Counted from the first letter of the stretch, positions 6,880-16,234 are shown. The stretch: 64,000 nt of DNA from Catellatospora tritici (GCF_019083965.1 NZ_JAHRCY010000006.1:248001-312000), one strand, 5' to 3'. Notes: generated by a model not told the origin, from the letters alone. Translations and numbers: made by a program.

Positions 6880-8379
6880 TCAGTCGAGCGGGCGGTAGGT
6901 CACGCCCATGGCGTCGAAGCGAGGCAGCTGGGCGGCGAGTCGGCGCCGGAACTCCGCCTCGTCGCCCCGGGTGCCCCAGCCCGCCTCGGCCACCGCGCAC
7001 AGGCGGGGCAGCAGGTTGTACTCGGCGCGGGCCGGGGTCGGCAGGTACTCGGCCCACAGGTTGCCCTGGACGCCGACCACCCGGTGGCCGTTGTCGGGGG
7101 CGTCGGTGGGCTCGGGGTCGTAGCCGTACACGGTGGACAGCGGGGTGGGGCCGAAGCCGATGGACAGCGGCTCGCCCTCGGCCATCGACTCGTTGTAGTC
7201 CAGGTAGACGTGGCTCTGCGGGGTGGCGACCACGTCGTGGCCGTCGCGCAGCGCGGCGACCACGCGGTCCTGGGCGCGCCAGGCCATGATCAGCGCGTCC
7301 TTGGGTACGCCCCGGCCGACCAGCTCGTCCCAGACCACGACCCGGCGGCCGTGGCCCCGCAGGTGGTCGGCGAGCTGGTTGATCCACCAGCCGAGCAGGT
7401 CCTCGGGGTCGGTGAGGCCGAGTTCGGCCATGCGGGCGCGGCCGCTCGCACCCTCCAGCCACTCGCGCGGCGGCACCTCGTCGCCGCCGAGGTGGATCAG
7501 CTCGCCGGGGAACACGTCGACCAGCTCGTCGAGCACCTCGCGCATGACCTGGACGGTCGCGTCGTCGCAGTTGAGCACCCGGTCGTGGATGCCCCACCGG
7601 GTGGCCACCTCGTGCTGGACCTCGGGGAAGTTGCCCAGCTCCGGGTAGGCGGCCACGGCGGCCACGGTGTGGCCGGGCAGGTCGATCTCCGGCACGACCG
7701 TGACCCCGCGCCGGGCCGCGTACGCGACGAGGTCGCGCAGCTCGTCCTGGGTGTAGAAGCCGCCGTGCGGCACGTCGTCGCGCAGCCCGTCGTGCTCGTG
7801 CCCGACCGGGGAGTCGGCGCGCCAGGCGCCCACCGAGGTCAGCCTGGGGTGGCGGCGTACCTCGAAGCGCCAGCCCTGGTCCTCGGTGAGGTGCAGGTGC
7901 AGCGTGTTCATGCGGTGCATGGCGATGAGGTCCACCACCGTGTACAGCCACGACATCGGCTTGTACCAGCGGCCGACATCGATCATGATCCCGCGCCACG
8001 GGTAGCGGGGCCGGTCGGTGATCTCGACGTAGGGCAGGGTCCAGGCGGTGCCGGGCACGGGCTCGGTCGCGTACGCCGCGACGGGCAGCAGCTGCCGCAG
8101 TGCCTGCACCGCCCAGCGCAGCCCGGCGAGCGACGCGGCGGTGGCGTGGACGCCGGTCTCGTCCACGATCAGGGTGTAGCCCTCGTCGCCCAGGTGGGCG
8201 GCGCCGCCAAGGGTGAACCGCAGTTCGCCGGGGCCGTCCGGCAGCGGCAGGCCGGTGGCGGGGGTGAGCAGTTCGCGCAGCAGCGCGGCGATCTCGGCGG
8301 GCGCGTCGACGGCGGTGTCGGCGGTCAGCGTCCATCCGCCGGGGCGGGACGCGTACGACGTGGGCTGGGGGATCAGCAC
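6880..8379 (-). CDS. Beta-N-acetylhexosaminidase, GH20
   Basis: 499 aa, no signal peptide, so probably intracellular. Residues 1-115 form the small alpha/beta GH20b-like domain. The TIM barrel starts around YVEITDRPRYPWRGIMIDVGR (in two adjacent segments) and includes HLHLTEDQGWRFE and PEIDLPGH. The catalytic pair is D300-E301 in HLGGDEVP, as expected for substrate-assisted catalysis on GlcNAc/GalNAc beta-glycosides. Length and motif order match bacterial GH20. It is divergent from the exported PL8 lyase, and a perfect CAGAAA/TTTCTG palindrome lies 42 nt upstream. Together these suggest it trims imported oligosaccharides released by the lyase. Confidence 0.95.
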   Translation of the reverse strand: MLIPQPTSYASRPGGWTLTADTAVDAPAEIAALLRELLTPATGLPLPDGPGELRFTLGGAAHLGDEGYTLIVDETGVHATAASLAGLRWAVQALRQLLPVAAYATEPVPGTAWTLPYVEITDRPRYPWRGIMIDVGRWYKPMSWLYTVVDLIAMHRMNTLHLHLTEDQGWRFEVRRHPRLTSVGAWRADSPVGHEHDGLRDDVPHGGFYTQDELRDLVAYAARRGVTVVPEIDLPGHTVAAVAAYPELGNFPEVQHEVATRWGIHDRVLNCDDATVQVMREVLDELVDVFPGELIHLGGDEVPPREWLEGASGRARMAELGLTDPEDLLGWWINQLADHLRGHGRRVVVWDELVGRGVPKDALIMAWRAQDRVVAALRDGHDVVATPQSHVYLDYNESMAEGEPLSIGFGPTPLSTVYGYDPEPTDAPDNGHRVVGVQGNLWAEYLPTPARAEYNLLPRLCAVAEAGWGTRGDEAEFRRRLAAQLPRFDAMGVTYRPLD

Positions 8380-8420
8380 GACGGCTCCTCCTCGGACCCG
8401 CGCTGCGGCAGGTCAACGTT

Positions 8421-8436
8421 CAGAAAACGGTTTCTG
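8421..8436. promoter_or_regulatory. LacI-type operator before the GH20 gene
   Basis: CAGAAAACGGTTTCTG has six-base perfect inverted arms around ACGG. Spacing and base pattern are typical for LacI/CcpA-family operators. It lies just upstream of the GH20 start. Confidence 0.65.
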
Positions 8437-8614
8437 TTGCCGGGTGCGCACCGTAGTACGCCTTGTTAACAGTAGTCAAGAACATCCGGATCGGCGGGCA
8501 CGAGCGTCTCGGGCAGGCGAGGCTCCAACCAGGAGCGGCGGAAGAGAACGGTTACCACCACAGGCTTGTGTGAGCGCGAGCACATGCTCTACTGTCTGCC
8601 TACTCATCGGGGGG

Positions 8615-8624
8615 AAACGTTTAC
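8615..8624. promoter_or_regulatory. LacI-type operator before the PL8 lyase
   Basis: AAACGTTTAC within GGGGAAACGTTTACG, 40 nt before the lyase ATG. The core is identical to the element at 16203. Confidence 0.65.
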
Positions 8625-8663
8625 GAAAGATCGGCGTAGCTCTGACGTAAAAAGGATGGCCCC

Positions 8664-11546
8664 ATGGTTCTGTCCCGTCGCGACGTCCTGCGGACCGGCG
8701 GCGCCGGTGCGCTCGGCGTGCTCGCACTGCCCCTCCTGCCCGCCGCCCCCGCGTTCGCCGACGAGTTCGACGCGCTGCGCCAGCGGTACCGCGACTCGAT
8801 CACCGGCACCGGCTTCTCCGCCACCGCCCAGCCGTACGCCACAGTTCTGGCCAACATCGGCGCCAGCGCGTCGACCCGGCGCGCCAGCATGACCCCGACC
8901 GCCGCCGACCTCTGGCCCGACCTGCCGCTGGGCACCTCGTCGTCGGTCTCCAACAGCTATTCCCGTCTCAAGACCATGGCCCTGGCCTACGTGCAGCCCG
9001 GCACCGGCCTGACCGGCAACGCCACCCTGCTCGGCGAGGTCGTCACCGGCCTGGACTTCCTCCACGGCAAGGTCTTCAACCCGTCGACCACCTACTACGG
9101 CAACTGGTGGGACTGGAACATCGGGTCGCCGCAGACCCTGCTGGACATCATGGCGCTGATCTACAGCGCACTGACCGCCACCCAGATCAGCAACTGGCTC
9201 GCCGCGGTCGACCACTTCACTCCGGCCGCCTCGCCGCTGCTCAACGGCGGCGCCAGCACCGGCGCCAATCGCATCGACGTCTGCATCGTGCTCGTCCGCC
9301 GCGGCATCCTCGGCAAGAACTCGACCAAGGTCCAGGCCGGCCGCGACGGGCTGTCTCCGCTGTTCGAGTACGTGCGCACCGGCGACGGCATCTACACCGA
9401 CGGCTCCTTCATCCAGCACGGCGTGGTCCCCTACGCGGGCAGCTACGGTTCGGTACTGGTCGGCGGTCTCGGCGGCATGCTGGCGCTGCTGGCCGGGTCG
9501 ACCTGGGCGGTGAGCGACCCGAACCAGCAGATCATGTTCGACGCCATCGACAAGGCCTGGCTCCCGTTCATCTTCAACGGCCTGATGATGGACGGCGTCA
9601 GCGGCCGGGCGATCAGCCGCGGCCTGTCCGTCCAGGATCTGCTGGGCATCCAGGGAGACGACCACGTGCGCGGCCACTCGGTCACCGCCAGCATCGTGCG
9701 CATGGCCGACGCCGCGCCCGCGGCCCAGGGCGCCGCCTGGCGGTCGGCGGTCAAAGGCTGGATCCAGCGCGAGTACTGGGGCAACCTGGCCGACGACGTG
9801 ACCATGAGCATCCCCGGCCTGGCCGCCTGCCTGGCGGTACGGGACAACGCCGCGATCACCGCCGGCGCCGAGCCGGTCAACCACAGACTGTTCGCCGCGA
9901 TGGACCGGGCCGTGCACCGCCGTGCGACCTGGGCCGCCTCGCTCAACCTGTGCTCGGCGCGCACCACCTACTACGAGACCGGCAACGGGGAGAACCTGCG
10001 CGGCTGGCACACCAGCAACGGAATGCTCTACTGCTGGGGCGACAGCTGGGGCAACGGGCAGTACTCCGACGCGTTCTGGCCGACCGTCGACCCGTACCGA
10101 CTGCCCGGCACCACCGTGTCGAAGAAGGCGCTGGCCGACGGTGCGGGCGGCGACTGGGGTTCGCCCGACCCCGGCACCAGCTGGGTGGGCGGCGCCACCG
10201 ACGGCACGTTCGCGGCGATCGGCCAGGACACCCGCAGCCTGCAGTCGACCCTGCAGGCGAAGAAGTCCTGGTTCTGCCTCGACGACAGCATCGTCTGCCT
10301 GGGGGCGGGGATCACCGCCGGCGACGGCGTCGCGATCGAGACGACCATCGACAACCGGAACCTCGGCGGCGGCACCGGCACCCAGACCTGCACGGTCGAC
10401 GGGTCGCCGCAGCTGACCACGGTCGGCTCCGCGGCCACCTTCACCAACGCGAGCTGGGCGCACAACACCTTCGCGGGCTTCGTGTTTCCCGGCGGGGCGA
10501 CGTTCAAGGGGCTGCGCGAGACGCGCAGCGGCAGTTGGTCGCAGATCAACACCGGCGGCACCACCGACGTGATCAGCCGCAAGTACCTGACCATGTGGTT
10601 CGACCACGGCACCACCCCGTCCGGCGCGTCGTACAGCTACCTCCTGCTGCCCGGCGCGACCACCGCCACGACCGCGAACCGGGCCGCCAACCCGACCGTG
10701 TCCATCCTGGCCAACTCCGGCTCGGTGCAGGCGATCAGCGACACGGCGACCGGCGTCACCGCGGCCAACTTCTTCGCCGCGGGCACCGCCGGACCGATCA
10801 CGGTCAGCGCACCCTGCTCGGTGCTGCTGCGCGAGTCCGGCGGCCAGCTCAAGGTGTCGGTGGCCGACCCGACCCGGACCGCCACCACCATCACGGTGAC
10901 GATCAACCGCGGCGGGTACGCCACCGCCTCCGGTGACCCGCAGGTCAGCGTCATCGGCCTGAACCCGGTCACGCTGGTGGTCGAGACCGGCGGCAGCCTC
11001 GGTGCCAGCCGCACCATCACGCTGGGCACAGGCGCGGCCGTCACCGGCGGGGCGCTGGTCACCCTGGCCCCGACCGCCGACGCGCACGTGCGCGACGGCA
11101 GTTACGCCACCACCAACTTCAACGGCAACACCCTGGAGATCAAGAACGACGGCACCGGGTACGCCCGCCGGGCCTACCTGAAGTTCGACCTGTCCGGGCT
11201 CGCGTCCGCGCCCAAGCGGGCGGTGCTCTGGGTCAGCGGCAACACCGCCGACTCGATCGGCACCCACACCACCATCAGCGCGTACGCGGTGGCCGCCGAC
11301 AGCTGGTCGGAGTCGACCGTCACCTGGAACACCGCTCCGGCGCTGGGCGCGCAACTGTCCACCGCCCCGCTGTGCCAGGTCGCCGACTGGATCCCGCTGG
11401 ACGTGACCTCGTTCGCGCGGGCGGAGTACGCGGGGGACAAGACGGCGACGGTCGGGCTGTGGCAGGCGGTCGCGGGGCGGGCGACCATCGTCAACAGTCG
11501 CACCAACACCACGCGTCCGGCGTTCCTGCAGGTCGTCACCGGCTGA
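8664..11546 (+). CDS. Exported polysaccharide lyase, PL8 (hyaluronate/chondroitin/xanthan lyase type) with C-terminal DNRLRE/CBM96-like domain
   Basis: 960 aa. It begins with a Tat-type signal: twin Arg in LSRRDVLRTGG, a hydrophobic stretch and cleavage near AFA-DE (residue 33). Residues 35-370 are the alpha/alpha toroid of PL8, and the beta-sandwich domains follow to about 780. Catalytic residues are visible at the spacing known for hyaluronate lyases: N202 in TGANR, H252 in SFIQHG and Y261 in AGSYG. The aromatic patch NWWDWNIG is also present. Residues about 790-960 (TLAPTADAHVRDGSY ... YLKFDLSG ... WNTAPALG) are a DNRLRE/CBM96-type sugar-binding module. It cleaves acidic polysaccharides by beta-elimination outside the cell. 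Substrate among hyaluronan, chondroitin and xanthan is not decided by sequence. Confidence 0.93.
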   Translation: MVLSRRDVLRTGGAGALGVLALPLLPAAPAFADEFDALRQRYRDSITGTGFSATAQPYATVLANIGASASTRRASMTPTAADLWPDLPLGTSSSVSNSYSRLKTMALAYVQPGTGLTGNATLLGEVVTGLDFLHGKVFNPSTTYYGNWWDWNIGSPQTLLDIMALIYSALTATQISNWLAAVDHFTPAASPLLNGGASTGANRIDVCIVLVRRGILGKNSTKVQAGRDGLSPLFEYVRTGDGIYTDGSFIQHGVVPYAGSYGSVLVGGLGGMLALLAGSTWAVSDPNQQIMFDAIDKAWLPFIFNGLMMDGVSGRAISRGLSVQDLLGIQGDDHVRGHSVTASIVRMADAAPAAQGAAWRSAVKGWIQREYWGNLADDVTMSIPGLAACLAVRDNAAITAGAEPVNHRLFAAMDRAVHRRATWAASLNLCSARTTYYETGNGENLRGWHTSNGMLYCWGDSWGNGQYSDAFWPTVDPYRLPGTTVSKKALADGAGGDWGSPDPGTSWVGGATDGTFAAIGQDTRSLQSTLQAKKSWFCLDDSIVCLGAGITAGDGVAIETTIDNRNLGGGTGTQTCTVDGSPQLTTVGSAATFTNASWAHNTFAGFVFPGGATFKGLRETRSGSWSQINTGGTTDVISRKYLTMWFDHGTTPSGASYSYLLLPGATTATTANRAANPTVSILANSGSVQAISDTATGVTAANFFAAGTAGPITVSAPCSVLLRESGGQLKVSVADPTRTATTITVTINRGGYATASGDPQVSVIGLNPVTLVVETGGSLGASRTITLGTGAAVTGGALVTLAPTADAHVRDGSYATTNFNGNTLEIKNDGTGYARRAYLKFDLSGLASAPKRAVLWVSGNTADSIGTHTTISAYAVAADSWSESTVTWNTAPALGAQLSTAPLCQVADWIPLDVTSFARAEYAGDKTATVGLWQAVAGRATIVNSRTNTTRPAFLQVVTG

Positions 11547-11595
11547 CGGGACCGGCCGACCGGGCGTGGACACCGGGATGGAGGACGAGTAGTGT

Positions 11596-11605
11596 AAACG
11601 CTTTC
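11596..11605. promoter_or_regulatory. LacI-type operator before the LacI gene
   Basis: TGTAAACGCTTTCTC, 46 nt before the ATG of the LacI regulator. It resembles the other operators of this locus and suggests autoregulation. Confidence 0.55.
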
Positions 11606-11650
11606 TCAAGCCGTTTCCGCTGCTCGTCCTCGTACCAACTGGGGTTTTTG

Positions 11651-12688
11651 ATGACCACCAAGCGACCCACCATCCGCGACGTCGCGGCGCTCGCCGGGGT
11701 GTCGGTGGCCACGGTCTCGCGCGTGCTCTCCGGCGACTACCCGGTCGCCGGGCCCACGCGCACCCGGGTGCAGCGCGCCGTCCGCGACCTCGACTACGTC
11801 GTCAACGCGCACGCCCGCGCGCTCTCCGGCGCGACGTCGAAGGTCGTCGCCATCGTCATGTTCAACGTGACCACGCCGTTCTACGCGCACATCGCCGCGG
11901 GCGTCGAGGCGCAGGCCACCGAGGCCGATCGGCTCTGCCTGGTCTGCACCACCGGCGGCGACCCCGACCGCGAGCTCGAGATCGTCAAGCTGATGCGCGA
12001 GCAGCACGCCGACGCCGTCATCCTGGTCGGCGGCGTCACCATGAACGACGACTACCGCGAGCGGATGCACCGCTATGCCAAGGCGCTGGAGGACGCCGAC
12101 AGCCGCCTGGTGCTGTGCGGCCGCCCCGCCCCGTCGCCGGACTTCCCCGCCATCACCGTCGAGTACGACAACGTCGGCGGCGCCTACGCCGCCACCAGCC
12201 ATCTGCTGTCGGCGGGCCACCGTCGCATCGTGTTCCTCGGCGGTACCGTCGGCAACACCACCTTCGACGCCCGCGACACCGGCTACCGCAAGGCGATGAC
12301 CGCGTTCGGGGCGACGATCGATCCCGCGCTGGTCAGCCACCACTCCAGCCTCGGCCCCGAGTACGGCTTCGACCGCGTCAACGAGCTGCTGGCCGCCGGG
12401 ACCGACTTCACCGCGATCTTCGCCGTCAACGACCACGTGGCGGCCGGGGCGATGCGGGCGCTGCGCGCGGCGGGCAAGCGGGTCCCCGACGACGTCTCGA
12501 TCATCGGATACGACGACACCCCGTTCGCGCAGGACCTGTCCACGCCGCTGACCAGCGTGCACCTGCCGCACGACGAGCTGGGGCGCACGGCGGTCAAACT
12601 GGCGCTGCAGCGCACCGGCTCGGCCCGCCAGCACGTCATGCTCGGCACCCACATCACCATGCGCGACTCGGTCCGCCCCCTCATCTGA
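11651..12688 (+). CDS. LacI-family transcriptional regulator (carbohydrate locus)
   Basis: 345 aa from the ATG at 11651; longer in-frame extensions run back into the lyase gene and lack LacI homology. The N-terminal HTH reads PTIRDVAALAGVSVATVSRVL at residues 6-26 (two contiguous pieces), and the hinge helix includes NAHARALSG. The rest is a periplasmic-binding-protein-like sensor with FAVNDHVAAGAMRALR and DDVSIIGYDDTPFAQ blocks. It sits between the PL8 lyase and the sugar importer. Related palindromes occur before the lyase, itself, GH20, the importer and the hydroxyacid dehydrogenase, so it is the best candidate for the local repressor. The effector is probably a lyase-derived oligosaccharide (inference). 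Confidence 0.93.
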   Translation: MTTKRPTIRDVAALAGVSVATVSRVLSGDYPVAGPTRTRVQRAVRDLDYVVNAHARALSGATSKVVAIVMFNVTTPFYAHIAAGVEAQATEADRLCLVCTTGGDPDRELEIVKLMREQHADAVILVGGVTMNDDYRERMHRYAKALEDADSRLVLCGRPAPSPDFPAITVEYDNVGGAYAATSHLLSAGHRRIVFLGGTVGNTTFDARDTGYRKAMTAFGATIDPALVSHHSSLGPEYGFDRVNELLAAGTDFTAIFAVNDHVAAGAMRALRAAGKRVPDDVSIIGYDDTPFAQDLSTPLTSVHLPHDELGRTAVKLALQRTGSARQHVMLGTHITMRDSVRPLI

Positions 12689-12694
12689 AAGACG

Positions 12695-12738
12695 AAGGAA
12701 GGGCACCTTCTTCTGCGTAGAAGAAGGTGCCCTTCTTG
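12695..12738. terminator. Hairpin of the GGGCCC-repeat family between convergent genes (variant GGGCACC)
   Basis: Arms AAGGAAGGGCACCTTCTT and AAGAAGGTGCCCTTCTTG with an 8-nt loop, directly after the LacI stop and before the convergent permease stop. The arms match the GGGCCC repeat family except for GGGCACC in place of GGGCCCC. Confidence 0.8.
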
Positions 12739-12756
12739 ACGGTGTGACCGTGGCGG

Positions 12757-13674
12757 CTACTTGACCGCACCCGCCGTGAGGCCCGACTTCCAGTGGCGCT
12801 GGAGCGCGAAGAACGCCACCACCAGCGGCACCAGGGCCACCAGCGAACCCACCATCAGCAGCGGGTAGTACAGGTCCTGATCGGTGCCCAGCGTCTGCCG
12901 CCAGTTGTAGAGGCCCAGCCCGACCGGGTACAGGTGGTGGTCGGACAGCATCAGCAGCGGCATGAAGAAGCTGTTCCACCCGGCGGTGAACCCGAACAGG
13001 AACAGCGTCGCGAACGCGGGCCGCAGCAGCGGGAACGCCACCTGCCAGAACGTACGCAGCTCGCCCGCCCCGTCGACCCGGGTCGCCTCCAGCAGCTCGT
13101 CGGGCACGTACGACCGGCTGAACACCCGGCCCAGGTAGACCCCGAACGGGCTGGCCAGGCCGGGCAGGAATACGCCCCAGAACGAGTTGGTCAGTCCCAG
13201 GTCCGAGGACATCAGGTACAGCGGGACGGCGGTGACCGCGTTGGGCACCAGCACACCCAGCAGCACCAGCCCGAACCAGCGCTCCTTGCCGGGGAACCGG
13301 AACTTGTCGAACGCGTACCCGGCCAGCACCGAGATCAGCGCGCTGACCAGCGCGCCCACCCCGGCGTAGAGGAAGCTGTTGCCCAGCCAGCGCAGGTAGA
13401 GCCCGTCGCTGAAGGTGAACAGGGTGACCAGGTTCTCCCACAGTCGGACGCGGGCCAGTTCGAATCCGCCGGTCCGGTACAGGTCGGCGTAGTTCTTGGT
13501 GGCCGACACGAGCAGCCAGGTCAGCGGCAGCATCGTCCACAGCGTGGCGGCGATCAGCACCCCGTTGACGATGCCCTTGGACAGCAGCGGCGGCATGCCG
13601 CGGCGGGCGCGGCCGGCGGGGCGGGCGGCCAGCGGCGGGGCGGCCGCGGGACGGGTCAGCGTCGAGGTGCTCAC
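12757..13674 (-). CDS. Sugar ABC transporter permease (MalG/CUT1 type)
   Basis: 305 aa, about six membrane segments after a basic proline-rich N-terminus of 25 residues. The EAA loop that docks the ATPase reads EATRVDGAGELRTFWQVAFP, followed by PLLRPAFATL. It is the second permease of a CUT1-type importer with the genes at 13671 and 14655; the start overlaps the stop of the first permease by four bases. No ATPase gene is present in the cluster. As in many actinobacteria, a shared MsiK-type ATPase encoded elsewhere probably energises it. Confidence 0.93.
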   Translation of the reverse strand: MSTSTLTRPAAAPPLAARPAGRARRGMPPLLSKGIVNGVLIAATLWTMLPLTWLLVSATKNYADLYRTGGFELARVRLWENLVTLFTFSDGLYLRWLGNSFLYAGVGALVSALISVLAGYAFDKFRFPGKERWFGLVLLGVLVPNAVTAVPLYLMSSDLGLTNSFWGVFLPGLASPFGVYLGRVFSRSYVPDELLEATRVDGAGELRTFWQVAFPLLRPAFATLFLFGFTAGWNSFFMPLLMLSDHHLYPVGLGLYNWRQTLGTDQDLYYPLLMVGSLVALVPLVVAFFALQRHWKSGLTAGAVK

Positions 13675-14576
13675 AGCGTCGCGCCCTTCCGGGAGAAGCG
13701 GGTGACCGCGAACGAGGCCACGGCCAGCACGAAGGTGAGGATCAGCGAGGCCGCGGCGGCGCCGCCCAGGTCGTAGTGCCGGGTCAGGTCGAAGATGTAC
13801 ATGCTGGGCGTCCAGCCGATGTCGATGCTGGTCGCGGTGTCGCGGACGATGAACGGCTCGGTGAACAGCTGCATCGCGCCGATCACGGTGAACAGCACGG
13901 CCAGCACCACCGCGCCGCGGATCATCGGCGCCTTGACCGAGATCGCGGTGCGGACCTGGCCCGCGCCGTCGACGGTGGCCGCCTCGATCACCTCGCGCGG
14001 GATCGCCTGCAGCGCCGCGAAGAAGATGATCACGTTGTATCCGGTGTGCTCCCAGATCGCGAGGTTGGCGACCGCGCCGACGGCACCGCTGTCGGAGGTG
14101 ACCGTGAACGGCAGCCCGATCTGCTCCAGCGCCTGCATCACGGGGCTGAGCCCCGGGGTGTACAGGTAACCCCAGATCATCGCGGCGATCAGGCCGGGCA
14201 CGATGTTGGGCAGGTAGAGCGCGAGCTGGAAGAAGCGCTTCGCGCGGGCGTACGCCGAGTCGAGCAGCAGCGCCAGCACCATCGCGATGGCGATCATCAC
14301 CGGGATGTAGACCGCGCAGTAGAGGCCGACCGTGGCGAAGCCGTGCAGGAAGGTGCTGTTGGTCAGCGCCTTGGTGAAGTTGTCCAACCCGACGAAGACC
14401 TGCTCCGGCTCACCGCCGAAGCCCAGGCCCGACGTCTGCTCGCGGTGCAGGCTGAGCCAGCCGCCGTACACGATCGGGGCCAGCGTGAAGACGAAGAAGA
14501 GGACGAAGAACGGGGCGACGAACAGGGTGGCCACGCCGTACTGGCGGCGGGCGAGCCCGGAGCGGGATGCGGCCAT
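13671..14576 (-). CDS. Sugar ABC transporter permease (MalF/CUT1 type)
   Basis: 301 aa. I choose ATG 14576 over the GTG at 14585 because the strong ribosome site AAAGGAGG ends at the GTG and is correctly spaced (8 nt) only for the ATG. Six predicted membrane spans are visible (FVAPFFVLFFVF first). The EAA loop is IEAATVDGAGQVRTAISVKAP. Cotranscribed with the upstream binding-protein gene across a 78-nt gap containing a stable hairpin, and translationally coupled to the second permease. Confidence 0.93.
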   Translation of the reverse strand: MAASRSGLARRQYGVATLFVAPFFVLFFVFTLAPIVYGGWLSLHREQTSGLGFGGEPEQVFVGLDNFTKALTNSTFLHGFATVGLYCAVYIPVMIAIAMVLALLLDSAYARAKRFFQLALYLPNIVPGLIAAMIWGYLYTPGLSPVMQALEQIGLPFTVTSDSGAVGAVANLAIWEHTGYNVIIFFAALQAIPREVIEAATVDGAGQVRTAISVKAPMIRGAVVLAVLFTVIGAMQLFTEPFIVRDTATSIDIGWTPSMYIFDLTRHYDLGGAAAASLILTFVLAVASFAVTRFSRKGATL

Positions 14577-14607
14577 GGTGCGCACCTCCTTTCAAGCGGT
14601 ACGACGG

Positions 14608-14647
14608 CGGGGCGGGTGGCGCCGTCGTGACAGCACCACCCGCCCCG
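14608..14647 (-). terminator. Intercistronic hairpin between binding protein and permease genes
   Basis: A perfect 12-bp inverted repeat CGGGGCGGGTGG / CCACCCGCCCCG with a 16-nt loop. Such stem-loops after a binding-protein gene usually protect its mRNA or terminate partly, giving more binding protein than permease. Confidence 0.7.
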
Positions 14648-14654
14648 GCGGAGG

Positions 14655-15962
14655 TCAGGACGCGTTGATGCCGCGGCCCTTCAGGTCCTCGATGGTCTTG
14701 GCCTGCACCGGGCCGTACACCGCGGGCAGTTGCGCCTTGCCGGTGTTGACCTGCTTGAACTGCTCGCCCAGGCCGTCGAAGACGTTGCGCATGCCCGGAC
14801 CCCAGCGCCAGCCGGTACGGATGATCGCCTCCGAGGCCTTGGCCACGGCGTAGATGTCTTGGCCGCCGAAGAACTTGGTGTCGAAGTTCTTGGCCGCCAC
14901 GTCGGCGAGCTCCGGGATCGCGGGCAGCGTGGAGCTGGCGCCGCTGGCCAGGCGGGCCTGGATGCCCTCGGGGGTGGTGGTCATCCAGGTGATGAACTTG
15001 ATCGCCGCGTCCTTCTTCTTGCTGGTCTTGCTCACGCCGAACGAGGAGCCGCCGACCATCGCCGAGGCCGGGGCGGCCGCGTCCCACGACGGCAGCGCGG
15101 TCGAGGCCCACTTGCCGGCCTGGTCGGGCAGGCCCGCCTTGAGGCCGCCCGCGGCCCACGCCCCGCCGAGCTGCACCCACACCTCACCGGCGGCCTTACG
15201 CTTCTGCACCTCTTCGGCCGGGATGTTGGTGACCAGGTCCTTGGCGATCAGGTCCTGCCAGTACGCGGCGACCTGCTGCGACTCGGGGGAGTCGATCGAG
15301 ACCTTCCAGGAGTCGCCCTGGATGTCGAACCACTTCGCCCCGGCCTGCCAGTTCAGCGAGACGAAGTTGGCGGAGTCGGTCTGGTTCCAGTCGGTGATGC
15401 GCGCCTTGGGGTTGGCCTTCTTCACCTTCTCGGCGGCGGCCTTGAACTCGTCCCAGGTCTTCGGCACGGCGATCTTCGCCTGCTCGAACAGGTCCTTGCG
15501 GTAGAACATGACCATCGCGCCCGCGTCCAGTGGCACGGTCCAGGTCTTGCCGCCGAGGGTCACCAGCTCCTGGATCGGGGCCGGGTACTTCGACTTGACC
15601 AGCTCGCTGATGTCGCCAGAGACGTCCTGCAGATTGCCCTGGGCCAGCATGTCGGGGAGCATCGCGTACTCGACGGTCGCCACGTCGGGGGCGTTGTCCG
15701 CCTTGACCGCGTTGGTCAGCTTGCCGTACCCGTCGGCGCCGCCCGGGATCTGCTCGAACTTGACCTGCACGTCGGTGTGGGTCTTGTTGAACGCGTCGGT
15801 GACCTCCTGCGAGGCGCGCAGCCAGGACCAGAAGGTGATCTCGGTGACCGCGGGCTTGTCCCCGCTGTCGTCGGAGCCCTTGCTGCAACCGGAGGCGACC
15901 AGCGCCATGGAGACCATGGCGCCGGCGAGCGCGACGGCTGCCTTCATCGATCGGCGTTTCAT
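14655..15962 (-). CDS. Sugar-binding lipoprotein of ABC transporter (family 1 SBP)
   Basis: 435 aa. A lipoprotein signal (MKRRSMKAAV, hydrophobic core, LVASGC) puts the lipidated cysteine at C26. The mature protein has the family-1 binding fold: EITFWSWLRAS, NKTHTDVQVKFEQIPGG, DVATVEYAMLPDML, VPLDAGAMVMFYRKDLF and a C-terminal FITWMTTTPEG block. It captures an oligosaccharide outside the membrane and delivers it to the two permeases downstream. An AAACCGGTTT palindrome lies 128 nt upstream of the start. The position beside a PL8 lyase and GH20 suggests lyase-derived unsaturated disaccharides as ligand. Confidence 0.94.
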   Translation of the reverse strand: MKRRSMKAAVALAGAMVSMALVASGCSKGSDDSGDKPAVTEITFWSWLRASQEVTDAFNKTHTDVQVKFEQIPGGADGYGKLTNAVKADNAPDVATVEYAMLPDMLAQGNLQDVSGDISELVKSKYPAPIQELVTLGGKTWTVPLDAGAMVMFYRKDLFEQAKIAVPKTWDEFKAAAEKVKKANPKARITDWNQTDSANFVSLNWQAGAKWFDIQGDSWKVSIDSPESQQVAAYWQDLIAKDLVTNIPAEEVQKRKAAGEVWVQLGGAWAAGGLKAGLPDQAGKWASTALPSWDAAAPASAMVGGSSFGVSKTSKKKDAAIKFITWMTTTPEGIQARLASGASSTLPAIPELADVAAKNFDTKFFGGQDIYAVAKASEAIIRTGWRWGPGMRNVFDGLGEQFKQVNTGKAQLPAVYGPVQAKTIEDLKGRGINAS

Positions 15963-16089
15963 GACCGCTCCTTTGCGGGGGGAATGGGATCGTAGCGGAA
16001 GTTTTCGCAGTTCAGAGCCCCGGCCCTGGGGCCCGAGTCGGTTGCCGGGGGAGTGGTTCAGATCACCGCTCCTGGCGGAGACCGAAACT

Positions 16090-16099
16090 AAACCGGTTT
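16090..16099. promoter_or_regulatory. LacI-type operator before the sugar importer
   Basis: AAACCGGTTT, a perfect decamer palindrome inside CTAAACCGGTTTCT, between the binding-protein gene and the divergent dehydrogenase. Confidence 0.6.
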
Positions 16100-16202
16100 C
16101 TATGACGACGTCAAGTCACCGTTTCCATCTCGTTGCACTTGGGCGTACGAGTGCGTGTTGACCTCGCTTGAATGTGACGCTACGGTCCTGAATCCGTACA
16201 GC

Positions 16203-16212
16203 AAACGTTTAC
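16203..16212. promoter_or_regulatory. LacI-type operator before the hydroxyacid dehydrogenase
   Basis: GCAAACGTTTACT, with a decamer core identical to that before the PL8 lyase, 23 nt from the start codon. Confidence 0.65.
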
Positions 16213-16234
16213 TAGTGATCGCTTGGAGAGAGCC

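Noticed and set aside
6766..8469. Plus-strand frame over the GH20 gene
   Set aside because: Antisense to a GH20 enzyme with an intact catalytic pair.
8604..11609. Long open frame on the minus strand across the PL8 lyase gene
   Set aside because: Antisense to a gene with clear motifs; Gly/Arg/Val-rich low-information translation, typical of GC-rich antisense frames.
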